Source: Sulfuritalea sp.
GTDB lineage: Bacteria > Pseudomonadota > Gammaproteobacteria > Burkholderiales > Rhodocyclaceae
Direction of reading: 5' to 3'
DNA: 64,000 bases
NCBI GenBank assembly: GCA_030680805.1
Contig: JAUXUK010000091.1
Span: 1-64,000, forward strand
Part shown: one piece after another, positions 38,055-46,509 of the stretch
Layout: the number at the start of each line of letters is the position of its first letter
How positions within the stretch are numbered: position 1 is the stretch's first letter
The notes under the pieces: model-generated
Databases searched by the model: none
Seen by the model: the letters and a program-made list of their open reading frames with translations, nothing else
What the model was told of the DNA's origin: nothing
Translations under genes and position numbers: made by a program

Positions 38055-38948
38055 ATGACCACCGCCAGCCTTGCCCGCCTTCTGAGTCTCTCCGCCATCT
38101 GGGGCGCATCCTTCATGTTCATCCGCGTCGGCGCACCGGCGCTCGGCCCCGTCGCGCTGATGGAGGCACGCGTGCTGCTTGCGGCTTTTTTCCTCGCCGC
38201 TGTCGCCCGGCTGCTGTGCCGGCCACTGCACTGGAAAGCGCACTGGCGCCACTACCTGTTCATCGGCCTGTTCAATTCGGCGCTGCCCTTCCTGCTCTTC
38301 GGCTACGCCGCACTCACGTTGTCGGCGGCGATGCTGTCGATCCTCAACGCCACCTCGCCGCTGTGGGGGGCGCTGATCGCCGCCGCCTGGCAACGGGCGC
38401 CCCTGGACGGGCGTACGCTTGCCGGCCTGGCGCTCGGCATCACCGGCGTGGGCCTGCTGGTCGGCTTCGACCGCGTTGTCCTGCAGCCCGGCGCGGGGTT
38501 CGCCATTGCCGCATCGCTGGCGGCGGCGCTCTGCTATGCCGTAGCGAGCAACTACGCAAAGTCGGCAAGGACGGTCGAACCCTTCGCCAACGCCCATGGC
38601 AGCATGTGGGCCGCCAGCCTGCTGATCGCCCCGGTGCTGTTGGCCTTTCCACCCGCGGCGGCGCCGACGGCGGGCATCGTCGCCATCGTCGCGGCCCTCG
38701 GCGTGGTCTGCACTGGCGTCGCCTACCTGCTCTACTTCCGCCTCATCGACGACATCGGCGCCGCGCCGGCCCTGACCGTGACCTTCCTCATTCCGCTGTT
38801 CGGCACCTTCTTCGGCTGGCTCGTCCTCGATGAGCCCGTCGGCTGGCACACCCTGGCCGGCGGCGCCGTGGTGATCGCGGGGACCGCACTGGTCACCGGT
38901 TTTTCACCGCGCCTGCTGACTCTGCGCAAAGAGGCGGCCAATGCCTGA
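38055..38948 (+). CDS. DMT-superfamily (EamA) transporter
   Basis: A 297-residue inner-membrane exporter with two EamA repeats and about 10 membrane segments. The N-terminal repeat has the typical SAIWGASFMFIRVG and the second contains GVVCTGVAYLLYFRLIDDIGA. The substrate (amino acids or metabolites) is unknown. The start ATG has only a weak upstream site. Its last codons overlap the start of the AraC-Ogt gene, so the two form a cassette that sits between the fadB relic and the intact fadB. Confidence 0.88.
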   Translation: MTTASLARLLSLSAIWGASFMFIRVGAPALGPVALMEARVLLAAFFLAAVARLLCRPLHWKAHWRHYLFIGLFNSALPFLLFGYAALTLSAAMLSILNATSPLWGALIAAAWQRAPLDGRTLAGLALGITGVGLLVGFDRVVLQPGAGFAIAASLAAALCYAVASNYAKSARTVEPFANAHGSMWAASLLIAPVLLAFPPAAAPTAGIVAIVAALGVVCTGVAYLLYFRLIDDIGAAPALTVTFLIPLFGTFFGWLVLDEPVGWHTLAGGAVVIAGTALVTGFSPRLLTLRKEAANA

Positions 38949-39816
38949 GCCGACGCTGGCATCGTCGCTGGTGGAGCGCGGCGGCGAATGGCGGCACCAG
39001 TACGCAGCGGTCGCGCGAGCCATCGCCTTCATTCGCGCCAACGCCGCACGGCAACCTTCCCTGGCCGAGATCGCGGGCGCGGCAGGCGTCAGCGAATTCC
39101 ACCTGCAGCGCCTGTTTTCTGCCTGGGCCGGTCTGTCGCCGAAGCGTTTCCTGCAATACCTGACCAAGGAGCGTGCGCGCCAGGCGCTGCGCGCGTCGGC
39201 TGATGTACTGGATGCCGCGCTGGAGACCGGTCTCTCCGGCCCCGGCCGGCTGCATGACCTGATGGTGAGCTGCGAGGCGCTGACGCCGGGCGAAATCCGC
39301 GCCCAGGGAGCGGGCGTGGAACTGCATCATGGCTACGCCCTCACGCCGCTGGGCGACGCATTGCTCGGCTGGACGGCACGGGGCGTTTGCCATCTCGCCT
39401 TCTGCGACGATGACCACGCGGCGAAGCTTGAAATCCTGCACAAGGACTGGCCCGCTGCCCGCTTCGTCCGCGATGACGAGGCCGCCCGAGCGCTGGCGGC
39501 TCGTATCCTCCCCGTCGCGCCGACGCCGGGAAAACTGCACCTGCTGCTGCGTGGAACAAATTTTCAGATCAAGGTCTGGGAAGCCCTGCTGAAAATCCCG
39601 CCGGCGTCGCTGGTTTCCTATGGCCAGCTTGCCGGCCATCTGGGCCGGCCGCAGGCGGCGCGCGCCGTGGGCTCGGCGGTCGCCGCCAACAGCATCGCCT
39701 GGCTGATCCCCTGCCATCGCGTGATCCGCGACAACGGGGACAGCTCCAGCTACCGTTGGGGCATCGAGCGCAAGCTGGCGCTGCGCGCCTGGGAACTGGG
39801 TCGATCCGTCGCCTAG
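38941..39816 (+). CDS. AraC-Ogt fusion: Ada-like methylated-DNA-protein cysteine methyltransferase
   Basis: A 291-residue protein with an N-terminal AraC-type HTH (PSLAEIAGAAGVSEFHLQRLFSAWAGLSPKRFLQYL). The C-terminal O6-methylguanine methyltransferase domain has its active-site Cys in LIPCHRVIRDNG. Compared with E. coli Ada, the N-terminal Cys4 zinc domain that repairs methylphosphotriesters and switches on transcription is missing. It should therefore repair O6-methylguanine, but its regulatory trigger must differ. The ATG lies inside the DMT gene's last codons (8-base overlap). Confidence 0.9.
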   Translation: MPEPTLASSLVERGGEWRHQYAAVARAIAFIRANAARQPSLAEIAGAAGVSEFHLQRLFSAWAGLSPKRFLQYLTKERARQALRASADVLDAALETGLSGPGRLHDLMVSCEALTPGEIRAQGAGVELHHGYALTPLGDALLGWTARGVCHLAFCDDDHAAKLEILHKDWPAARFVRDDEAARALAARILPVAPTPGKLHLLLRGTNFQIKVWEALLKIPPASLVSYGQLAGHLGRPQAARAVGSAVAANSIAWLIPCHRVIRDNGDSSSYRWGIERKLALRAWELGRSVA

Positions 39817-39892
39817 CCGCGGCGCCCGCCGGGCCGCCCCAAGGGCGCCGCCGTGTTCGCATGGAGGCGGCAACGCCGCCAAACCGCCGTCA

Positions 39893-39913
39893 CCCCCTTG
39901 CCTGGCAAGGGGG
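39893..39913. terminator. Hairpin between ada-like gene and fadB
   Basis: CCCCCTTG / CAAGGGGG stem with loop CCTGG, followed by another G-run, 16 bases past the fadB stop in a convergent gap. It lacks a T run. It could terminate either direction or belong to the G-rich hairpin family also seen at 24153 and 56577. Confidence 0.45.
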
Positions 39914-39928
39914 CGGGGGGAATGCCGT

Positions 39929-41869
39929 TTATTTGTTCGCCATGTAGTTCATCGGGCCGCCGGTGTAGGGCGCAAAGCCGGTGCCGAAGATCACGCCGGC
40001 GTCGGCCAGTTCGGCATCCGCGACAATGCCATCGCGCACCAGCCGTTGCGTGGCGTCGAGCAAGGGCTTGATCAGACGGTGCGCGAGGCCCTCCGGCGCC
40101 GTGTCGCCAGCGCCGACTTTTTCCGCCTTGCCATCGACCCAGGTGTAGAAACCCTTGCCGGATTTCTTGCCGAGGTTCTTGCCTTCCACCAGCTCGACCA
40201 GCTTCTTTGGCGGATTCGCTTCGCCCACCAGTTGCCGGCCGGCCGCCACGGCGACGTCGAGGCCCACCGTATCGGCCAGTTCGATCGGTCCCATCGGCAT
40301 GCCGAAGGCGACCATGGCCGCATCGATGGTTTCCGGCGCGATGCCTTCATCGACGCAGCGCATGGCTTCGTTCATGTAGGGTGCCAGCACGGCATTGACC
40401 AGGAACCCCGGCGCGTCCTTCACCGGCAGCGGCAGCTTGTCTATCCTGCGCACGAAGGCCGCGGCCTTCTGCGCTGCTTCCGGCGCGGTGCCGGCGCCGG
40501 CCACTACTTCGACCAGCGGCATCATCGCCACCGGATTGAAGAAGTGGATGCCGACCAGGCGCGACGGATCCTTGAACTTCGCCGCGATGTCGGACAGCTT
40601 GAGCGACGAGGTGTTCGAGGCCAGCAAGGCCTCCGGTTTGGCCCGCGCTTCGATGTCGGCGAACAGCGCCTGCTTCGCCTCGAGGTTCTCGAAAATCGCC
40701 TCGATGATGACATCGGCCTGACGCACGCCGTCGCCTTTCGGATCGGCGATCAGGCGATCAAGTGCAAAGCGCGCCAGCTTCTTGTCGCGCAGCTTCCTCT
40801 CGAAGAACTTCGCGGCGCGGCCGACCGCCGGCGCGATGCGTTCCACCGACTGGTCCTGCAGCGTCACCGTCATGCCGCGCAGCACGCACCAGGCCGCGAT
40901 GTCGCCGCCCATGACGCCGGCGCCGACCACGTGTACGTGGCGCGGCGCAAAACTGGAAGCATCCTTGCCGAAACCCTTGAGCCGGTCCTGCAAGAAGAAC
41001 ACGCGGATCAGGTTGCGCGTGGTCGGGTGCGTCACCAGCGCGTTGAGTGAGGTCGGCTCGCCGGCAGGCACGGCCAGCGTGTTGCCGCCATGGTTCTGCC
41101 ACTGGTCGATGATGGCGAAAGGCGCAGGGTAGTGTTCCTGACGTGCGCGCTTCGCTACCTGCTTGCGGGCGCCGCTGGCGACAAAACTTTTCAGCGGCCC
41201 GTTCATTAGCTTCTGCATGAAAGGCAATCGGGTCTGCCGCATCGGGCTGCCCGAAAGCACCAACATGCGCGCGGCGTTATCCATGATGCGCGGCGGCACG
41301 CATTCGTCGGCGAGGCCCATTTTCTTCGCGCGTTTGGCATCGATATTCTTGCCGGACAGCATCATGTCCAGCGCCGCCGCCGGTCCGACGATTTGCGGCA
41401 GGCGCAACATGCCGCCCCAGCCGGGGACAATGCCGAGCATGACTTCGGGCAGAGCGAACTTGGTGCCCGGCTCGTCGACCGCGATGCGATAGCGGCAGGC
41501 CAGCGCCAACTCGGTGCCGCCGCCCATGCAGTGGCCGCGCACCAGCGCCAGCGTCGGGTAGCTGACTCTGGCTAAGCGGTTGTACAAGTCCCAGCCGCGC
41601 TTGACTAGGGCGAGCGCCTTCTCCGGGGTGTCGGACGCGACGAATTCCTCGATGTTGGCGCCGGCGATGAAGCCGGCCTCCTTCGCCGACTTGAAGATCA
41701 GGCCCTTGGGCGGATTCCTCTCGCATTCGTCGAGGATCAGGCCGAGTTCCGTCATCACTTCGGCGCCCAGCGTGTTGGTCGAGGAATTCGCGGTATCGAG
41801 GATGGCCCAGGCCACGCCCTCGTTTTGGTCGCTTGTCTCGCGTTCGAGTTTCCAGTGTTGTAGTTGCAT
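39929..41869 (-). CDS. fadB: Fatty acid oxidation complex alpha subunit (second copy)
   Basis: A 646-residue bifunctional enoyl-CoA hydratase / 3-hydroxyacyl-CoA dehydrogenase. The hydratase part has RGHCMGGGTELALACRYRI and ALPEVMLGIVPGWGG. The NAD site is VVGAGVMGGDIAAW, and the dehydrogenase signature is HFFNPVAMMPLVEVVAG. Shorter than the other copy (723 residues) and clearly a different paralogue. The region between the dehydrogenase and its C-terminal helical domain carries an in-frame VGAGDTA repeat (40097-40121). It is the last gene of psrA-fadE-thiolase-fadB. Confidence 0.92.
   Translation of the reverse strand: MQLQHWKLERETSDQNEGVAWAILDTANSSTNTLGAEVMTELGLILDECERNPPKGLIFKSAKEAGFIAGANIEEFVASDTPEKALALVKRGWDLYNRLARVSYPTLALVRGHCMGGGTELALACRYRIAVDEPGTKFALPEVMLGIVPGWGGMLRLPQIVGPAAALDMMLSGKNIDAKRAKKMGLADECVPPRIMDNAARMLVLSGSPMRQTRLPFMQKLMNGPLKSFVASGARKQVAKRARQEHYPAPFAIIDQWQNHGGNTLAVPAGEPTSLNALVTHPTTRNLIRVFFLQDRLKGFGKDASSFAPRHVHVVGAGVMGGDIAAWCVLRGMTVTLQDQSVERIAPAVGRAAKFFERKLRDKKLARFALDRLIADPKGDGVRQADVIIEAIFENLEAKQALFADIEARAKPEALLASNTSSLKLSDIAAKFKDPSRLVGIHFFNPVAMMPLVEVVAGAGTAPEAAQKAAAFVRRIDKLPLPVKDAPGFLVNAVLAPYMNEAMRCVDEGIAPETIDAAMVAFGMPMGPIELADTVGLDVAVAAGRQLVGEANPPKKLVELVEGKNLGKKSGKGFYTWVDGKAEKVGAGDTAPEGLAHRLIKPLLDATQRLVRDGIVADAELADAGVIFGTGFAPYTGGPMNYMANK
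40097..40121 (-). repeat. VGAGDTA repeat in fadB
   Basis: Exact copy of the repeat core on the minus strand, in frame ([12 protein letters not shown]). It lies in a surface linker after the conserved KGFYTWVDGK segment. Confidence 0.85.
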
Positions 41870-41906
41870 TATGAAAAGCCTTCCAGATTGACCCTGCAGT
41901 TCAACT

Positions 41907-41981
41907 CGTCATTCCGGCGAAAGCCGGAATCCAGAAACCGCGCCCGAAACTCCCTGGATTCCGGCTTTCGCCGGAATGACG
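41907..41981. repeat. dRS3-like paired inverted repeat, copy B
   Basis: ATTCCGGCGAAAGCCGGAAT (41911-41930) and ATTCCGGCTTTCGCCGGAAT (41958-41977), bounded by CGTC and TGACG. It occupies most of the 135-base gap between the thiolase and fadB within the operon. Confidence 0.88.
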
Positions 41982-42004
41982 GACGAAAATGGTCTGCCCG
42001 GTCA

Positions 42005-43294
42005 TCAAACAGCCTCCACCAGTACCGCGCCGCCCTGGCCGCCGCCGATGCAGATGGTGGCGATGCCGCGCTGCTTCTTCTCGCGCCGCAGGATGTTGAG
42101 CAGGTGCAGCACGATGCGCGCACCCGAGGCGCCGACCGGATGGCCCAGCGCGATGGCGCCGCCGTCGACGTTCAACTTGGCTTGATCGAGCGTGCCGAGC
42201 GGGGCGTCGAGCCCGAGCTCTTCCTTGCAGTAAGCCGGGTCTTGCCAGGCCTTGATGCAGCCCATCACTTGCGCGGCGAAGGCTTCGTTGATTTCCCAGG
42301 CATCGAGGTCGTTGAGGCCGAGGCCGTGGCGCTGCAGGATCGGAGTCGCGGCATGCACCGGGCCGAGGCCCATCTGCGCCGGGTCGAGACCGGCCCACTG
42401 CGTGTCGGTGATTTTTCCGATCGGCTGCAGCTGGTACTTCTCCACCGCCTCGGCGGAGGCCAGCAGCAACCAGGCCGCGCCATCGGTAATCTGCGAGCTG
42501 TTGCCCGGCGTGATCTTGCCGTAGGTGCGATCGAAGAAGGGCTTGAGCTTGGCCAGTCCCGCGAGGTTCGAGTCGTGGCGCACACCATCGTCCGCCGCAT
42601 AGACCTTGCCGGAGGCATCGATCAGCGGCACGATTTCGTCGAAGCGGCCGGCTTTCTGCGCCGCCGACACCTTCTTGTGGCTCTCCACCGAAAAGGCGTC
42701 CATCTGCTGGCGCGAGATGCCGAATTTCCAGGCAAGGTTTTCTGCCGTCTGGCCCATCATCAAGTTGACCACCGGGTCGGTGAGGCCCTTGACGATGCCG
42801 ATCACCGGCGTCAGCAGCATCGCCGGGCGCAGCTTGGCGAACATGCCGAGCCGGGCGCCGAGCGTGCGCGCCTGCGCCATCAGCGAGAACCACATGACCA
42901 TCTTGTCCGAGTACAGCAAGTGCGTGCGCGACAGCGCATCGACGCCGCCGGCCATGACCAGTTGCGAACGGCCGTTCTGGATGTTGGCGATTGCCGAATC
43001 GATGGCCTGCATGCCCGACGCGCAGTTGCGCATCACCGTCCAGCCCGGCACCTTGTTGCCGCAGCCCAGACGCAGCGCAATGACGCGCCCGATGTTCACT
43101 TCGTCCACGCTGGGACCGGCGCAACCGACGATCACCTCGTCGAGCTGATCCGGCGCAAACGGTTGTCGCGCCAGCAGGGCGCGGCCCGAGATCGTGGCAA
43201 GGTCGGAGGCCGAGAAGGGGCCGGGGACGTTGCGCGATTTGAGGAATGGCGAACGCGCGCCATCGACGATATAGACGGGAGCGAAGGCGGCCAT
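42005..43294 (-). CDS. Acetyl-CoA C-acyltransferase (FadI-like thiolase)
   Basis: A 429-residue thiolase. The acyl-Cys is in RNCASGMQAIDSA, the His motif is DGGAIALGHPVGASGARI, and the C-terminal Cys is in CIGGGQGGAVLVE. It is slightly longer than the other thiolase here and closer to the FadI branch. It starts 2 bases past the fadE stop. A repeat separates it from fadB, which may alter fadB expression. Confidence 0.92.
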   Translation of the reverse strand: MAAFAPVYIVDGARSPFLKSRNVPGPFSASDLATISGRALLARQPFAPDQLDEVIVGCAGPSVDEVNIGRVIALRLGCGNKVPGWTVMRNCASGMQAIDSAIANIQNGRSQLVMAGGVDALSRTHLLYSDKMVMWFSLMAQARTLGARLGMFAKLRPAMLLTPVIGIVKGLTDPVVNLMMGQTAENLAWKFGISRQQMDAFSVESHKKVSAAQKAGRFDEIVPLIDASGKVYAADDGVRHDSNLAGLAKLKPFFDRTYGKITPGNSSQITDGAAWLLLASAEAVEKYQLQPIGKITDTQWAGLDPAQMGLGPVHAATPILQRHGLGLNDLDAWEINEAFAAQVMGCIKAWQDPAYCKEELGLDAPLGTLDQAKLNVDGGAIALGHPVGASGARIVLHLLNILRREKKQRGIATICIGGGQGGAVLVEAV

Positions 43295-43296
43295 CT

Positions 43297-45651
43297 CTAT
43301 GCCACCTTGCGCAGGGTTGGCGGCACGCCGGCCTGTTCGACGGCGAAGTCCTGCGGAAAATCATCGACGGCGATGGCCTTGTCGCGCAGCTGGTCGCGCC
43401 GCTGCAGCACCGCATGTTCCTCGGCCGTGATGACGCCGGCTTCTCGCGCGTGGGCGGCCATCGTCGCCGTGTCGCCAGCGCCGACTTTTCCTTCCTTGCG
43501 CGCGGCGCGGATGCGGGCTTCGATCGGCTCGGCGGCCAGCGTGGCCTCCAAAGCCAGTTCGATGACGCCGACCGCATCGTTCATTGCCGTCACCGGATCG
43601 TGCGGAATGTACATGCCGGCGGTCAGCCGGTCGCGCGTGGCCGAGGGTTCGATCAGCAGTTGTGCCACCTCGTGGCCGAGCTGGTCGGACGGCACCTCGT
43701 AGGGCCGGCCGAGCGGGAAGACGTACCAGTGCAACAGTGCGGCGATGAAGCGGTTCGGGTAATTCGAGATGACGCCCTCGAAGGCATTCTGCATCTTGAA
43801 CATGGCATCCCAGATCGCCCAGTGCAGCAGCGGCGCATCCTCCGCTTGACGGCCCTCGGCCTCGTAGCGCTTGAGCGTGGCGGAACACAGATACATCAGG
43901 GAAAGAATGTCGCCCAGGCGCGCCGAGAGTTTTTCCTTGCGCTTCAGGTCGCCGCCCATGACGAACATCGACACATCGGAGATGAAGGCGAAGGCCGCCG
44001 AAAAGCGCGTCAGCTGCTGGTAATAGCGACGGGTTTCAGGGGCGACGCCAGCCGGTGCCGGTCCGAAGTTCGATCCCGTCAGACCCATGCTCCAGGCGCG
44101 GAAGCCGCGACTCCAGATGAACCACAAATGCGCGGCGAAGGCCTTGTCGAAATCGCGCAAGCCCTTGGCGCCATCCGTCTCGCGGGCTGCTTCCATTTCC
44201 TTCAGTACATACGGATGGCAGCGGATCGCGCCCTGACCGAAGATGATCAGGCTGCGGGTCAGGATGTTCGCGCCCTCGACCGTGATGGCGACCGGCACCT
44301 GCTGGTAGGCGCGGCCCATGAAGTTGTTGGGGCCAAGGCAGATGCCCTTGCCGCCGAGGATGTCCATCGCGTCATTCACCACCTGGCGGGTGCGCTCGGT
44401 GACGTGGTACTTGACGATGGCCGAGACCACCGAGGGCTTTTCGCCGAGGTCGATGGCGCCGGCGGTCATGGTGCGCGCCGCATCCATCATGTAGGTGTTG
44501 CCGCCCATCCGCGCCAGCGGTTCCTCGATGCCCTCGAACCTGCCGATGGCGGTCTTGAACTGGGCTCGAACGCGGGCATAGCCGCCGGTAGCGCGCACCG
44601 CCAACTTGGACATGCCGGTATTGCTGGATGGCAGCGAGATCGAACGCCCGGCCGCCAGGCATTCCATGAGCATGCGCCAACCCTGGCCGGCCATGGCGGG
44701 GCCGCCGATGATCCAGTCGAGCGGCATGAAGACGTCCTTGCCCGAGTTCGGTCCGTTCTGGAACACGGCATTGAGCGGGAAATGGCGGCGGCCGATGTTG
44801 ACCCCGGGATGATCGGTCGGCACCAGCGCGCAGGTGATGCCCAAATCCGCATTTTTGTCACCTCCGTCGCCGAGCAGATGCTCGGGATCCTGCAGGCGGA
44901 AGGCCAGCCCGAGGATGGTGCAGATCGGGCCCAAGGTTATGTAGCGCTTGTCCCAGGTAACGCGCATGCCGACCACTTCCCTGCCTTGCCACATGCCCTT
45001 GCAGACGATGCCAATGTCGGGGATCGAGGCCGCGTCGGAACCGGCGTGGGGGTTGGTCAAGGCAAAGGCCGGAATCTCCAGCCCCTTCGCCAACCGCGGC
45101 AGGTAGTAATTCTTCTGTTCCTCGGTGCCGTAATGCAGCAGCAGTTCGGCCGGGCCGAGCGAATTCGGCACCATCACCGACACCGCCGCCGCCGAACAGC
45201 GCGTCGACAATTTCTGCACCACGGTGGAGTGCGCGTAGGCAGAGAATTCGAGGCCGCCGTAGCGCTTGGGGATGATCATGCCGAGGAAGCCCTTCTCCTT
45301 GACGTAGACCCATGCGTCGGGTGCAAGATCGTGGTGGATCTGCGTGGTGTCCCAGTCGCTGACCATGGCGCAGAGCGCTTCGCATTCGTTGTCGAGGAAG
45401 GCTTGTTCGACGGCCGTCAGTTTCGGCTGCGGATAATCGAGCAGCGTCTGCCAGTTCGGCCGGCCCGAGAACAACTCGCCTTCCCACCAGACGGTGCCGG
45501 CTTCCAGCGCTTCCTTTTCGGTTTGCGACATGGCCGGCAGCAGCTTCTTGTAGATGGCGAAGATCGGCCCCGTCAGCAATGCGCGGCGCAAAGGCGGCAG
45601 CAGAAGTACGGCGGCAATGGAGGCAACAAGTAGTATCAGGAACCAGGTCAT
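43297..45651 (-). CDS. fadE: FadE-type acyl-CoA dehydrogenase
   Basis: A 784-residue acyl-CoA dehydrogenase of the large FadE class. An N-terminal hydrophobic segment (FLILLVASIAAVLLLPPL) probably anchors it to the membrane. The dehydrogenase core includes YGGLEFSAYAHSTVVQKLSTR, PAFALTNPHAGSDAASIPDIG and DILGGKGICLGPNNFMGRAYQ. The FadE-specific C-terminal domain follows and includes an in-frame VGAGDTA repeat (43465-43489). It lies 18 bases after psrA on the same strand. Confidence 0.94.
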   Translation of the reverse strand: MTWFLILLVASIAAVLLLPPLRRALLTGPIFAIYKKLLPAMSQTEKEALEAGTVWWEGELFSGRPNWQTLLDYPQPKLTAVEQAFLDNECEALCAMVSDWDTTQIHHDLAPDAWVYVKEKGFLGMIIPKRYGGLEFSAYAHSTVVQKLSTRCSAAAVSVMVPNSLGPAELLLHYGTEEQKNYYLPRLAKGLEIPAFALTNPHAGSDAASIPDIGIVCKGMWQGREVVGMRVTWDKRYITLGPICTILGLAFRLQDPEHLLGDGGDKNADLGITCALVPTDHPGVNIGRRHFPLNAVFQNGPNSGKDVFMPLDWIIGGPAMAGQGWRMLMECLAAGRSISLPSSNTGMSKLAVRATGGYARVRAQFKTAIGRFEGIEEPLARMGGNTYMMDAARTMTAGAIDLGEKPSVVSAIVKYHVTERTRQVVNDAMDILGGKGICLGPNNFMGRAYQQVPVAITVEGANILTRSLIIFGQGAIRCHPYVLKEMEAARETDGAKGLRDFDKAFAAHLWFIWSRGFRAWSMGLTGSNFGPAPAGVAPETRRYYQQLTRFSAAFAFISDVSMFVMGGDLKRKEKLSARLGDILSLMYLCSATLKRYEAEGRQAEDAPLLHWAIWDAMFKMQNAFEGVISNYPNRFIAALLHWYVFPLGRPYEVPSDQLGHEVAQLLIEPSATRDRLTAGMYIPHDPVTAMNDAVGVIELALEATLAAEPIEARIRAARKEGKVGAGDTATMAAHAREAGVITAEEHAVLQRRDQLRDKAIAVDDFPQDFAVEQAGVPPTLRKVA
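43465..43489 (-). repeat. VGAGDTA repeat in fadE
   Basis: Exact copy of the repeat core on the minus strand, in frame ([14 protein letters not shown]) about 55 residues from the FadE C-terminus. Confidence 0.85.
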
Positions 45652-45669
45652 GGAATTCTCCTTGGGTGC

Positions 45670-46341
45670 TTATGCAGCGCGCCTCGCGCGCGGCTTGCTT
45701 GCGGGTTTGGCCTGAATTTCAGGCAGTGGCGCGCGCAGGCCGCCGATGAGAAAGCTCATCAGCCGCACATACAGCGCCTCGGGATCGGAATCTTCGATGG
45801 GGCCCAGCATGCGCAAGGCATCGGTGCCGGAAATGGCGTAGGACAGCGCGCCCATCATGAAATGGAAGCGCCAGAGGAACTCTTCCTGCGGCACGTCGGG
45901 CAGCGCCTTGAAGAAAGCGGCCTTGAATCGCGCGATGACTTCGGCGTACTCCTCGGCGAGGAAGCTGCGAACGAAATCGGTCGGCTCGGTGTAGGTGCGG
46001 CCCAGCAGGCGCATAAAAGTCTGCCCGCCGTTCCTGTCGGCGGCCATGCGGATCGCCACGCCGAAGAAGGCCTCGACGATCTGCCGCGGCTTCAGCGGCG
46101 CGCCCCTGGCCTCGAGCTCGAATGCATCCAGCGCGGCGATGCGCTGCTCGTTGAGCCAGGTCAGGCGGCGGCGGAAGACCGCCTCGATCAGCGCTTCTTT
46201 CGAGCCGAAGTGATAGTTGACCGCGGCGAGATTGGCCTTCGCCTCGGTGGTGATCATGCGCAGCGTGGTGCCATCCAGGCCGTGCTGCACCAGCAGTTTT
46301 TCTGCAGCGTCGAGAATGCGGGAGCGGGTGTCGGATTCCAT
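45670..46341 (-). CDS. psrA: PsrA-type TetR regulator of fatty acid oxidation
   Basis: A 223-residue TetR-family regulator. The HTH region LRMITTEAKANLAAVNYHFGSKEALIEAVFRRRL is very close to Pseudomonas PsrA. PsrA is known to repress fad genes and itself and to release DNA on binding long-chain acyl ligands. Here it heads the operon with fadE, a thiolase and fadB. Its own promoter contains an AT-rich palindrome. The C-terminus is a basic Lys/Arg/Ala/Pro tail. Confidence 0.87.
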   Translation of the reverse strand: MESDTRSRILDAAEKLLVQHGLDGTTLRMITTEAKANLAAVNYHFGSKEALIEAVFRRRLTWLNEQRIAALDAFELEARGAPLKPRQIVEAFFGVAIRMAADRNGGQTFMRLLGRTYTEPTDFVRSFLAEEYAEVIARFKAAFFKALPDVPQEEFLWRFHFMMGALSYAISGTDALRMLGPIEDSDPEALYVRLMSFLIGGLRAPLPEIQAKPASKPRARRAA

Positions 46342-46368
46342 GGCAGGCAGGCCCTGAACAAACGGCAG

Positions 46369-46397
46369 TTTAAAACAGATGTTTTAATTCTGCGCAA
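46369..46397 (-). promoter_or_regulatory. psrA promoter with palindromic operator
   Basis: Minus-strand -35 TTGCGC (46392-46397) - 17 bases - -10 TTTAAA (46369-46374). The inverted repeat TTAAAACA-GA-TGTTTTAA (46370-46387) covers the -10 and most of the spacer, 29 bases before the psrA ATG. It resembles the A/T-rich AAAC...GTTT dyads bound by PsrA. It predicts self-repression of the whole psrA-fadE-thiolase-fadB unit. Confidence 0.72.
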
Positions 46398-46509
46398 TGA
46401 ACCCGGAAATGTCAAGCCCGCGCGGTTCGCCGCCACTCACGCAAGGCGTGGCGGCCTTTGCCCTTCCGCCACGTGTCGCGCCGTCAAGCCCTGGTCGCCA
46501 CCGCCCGGT

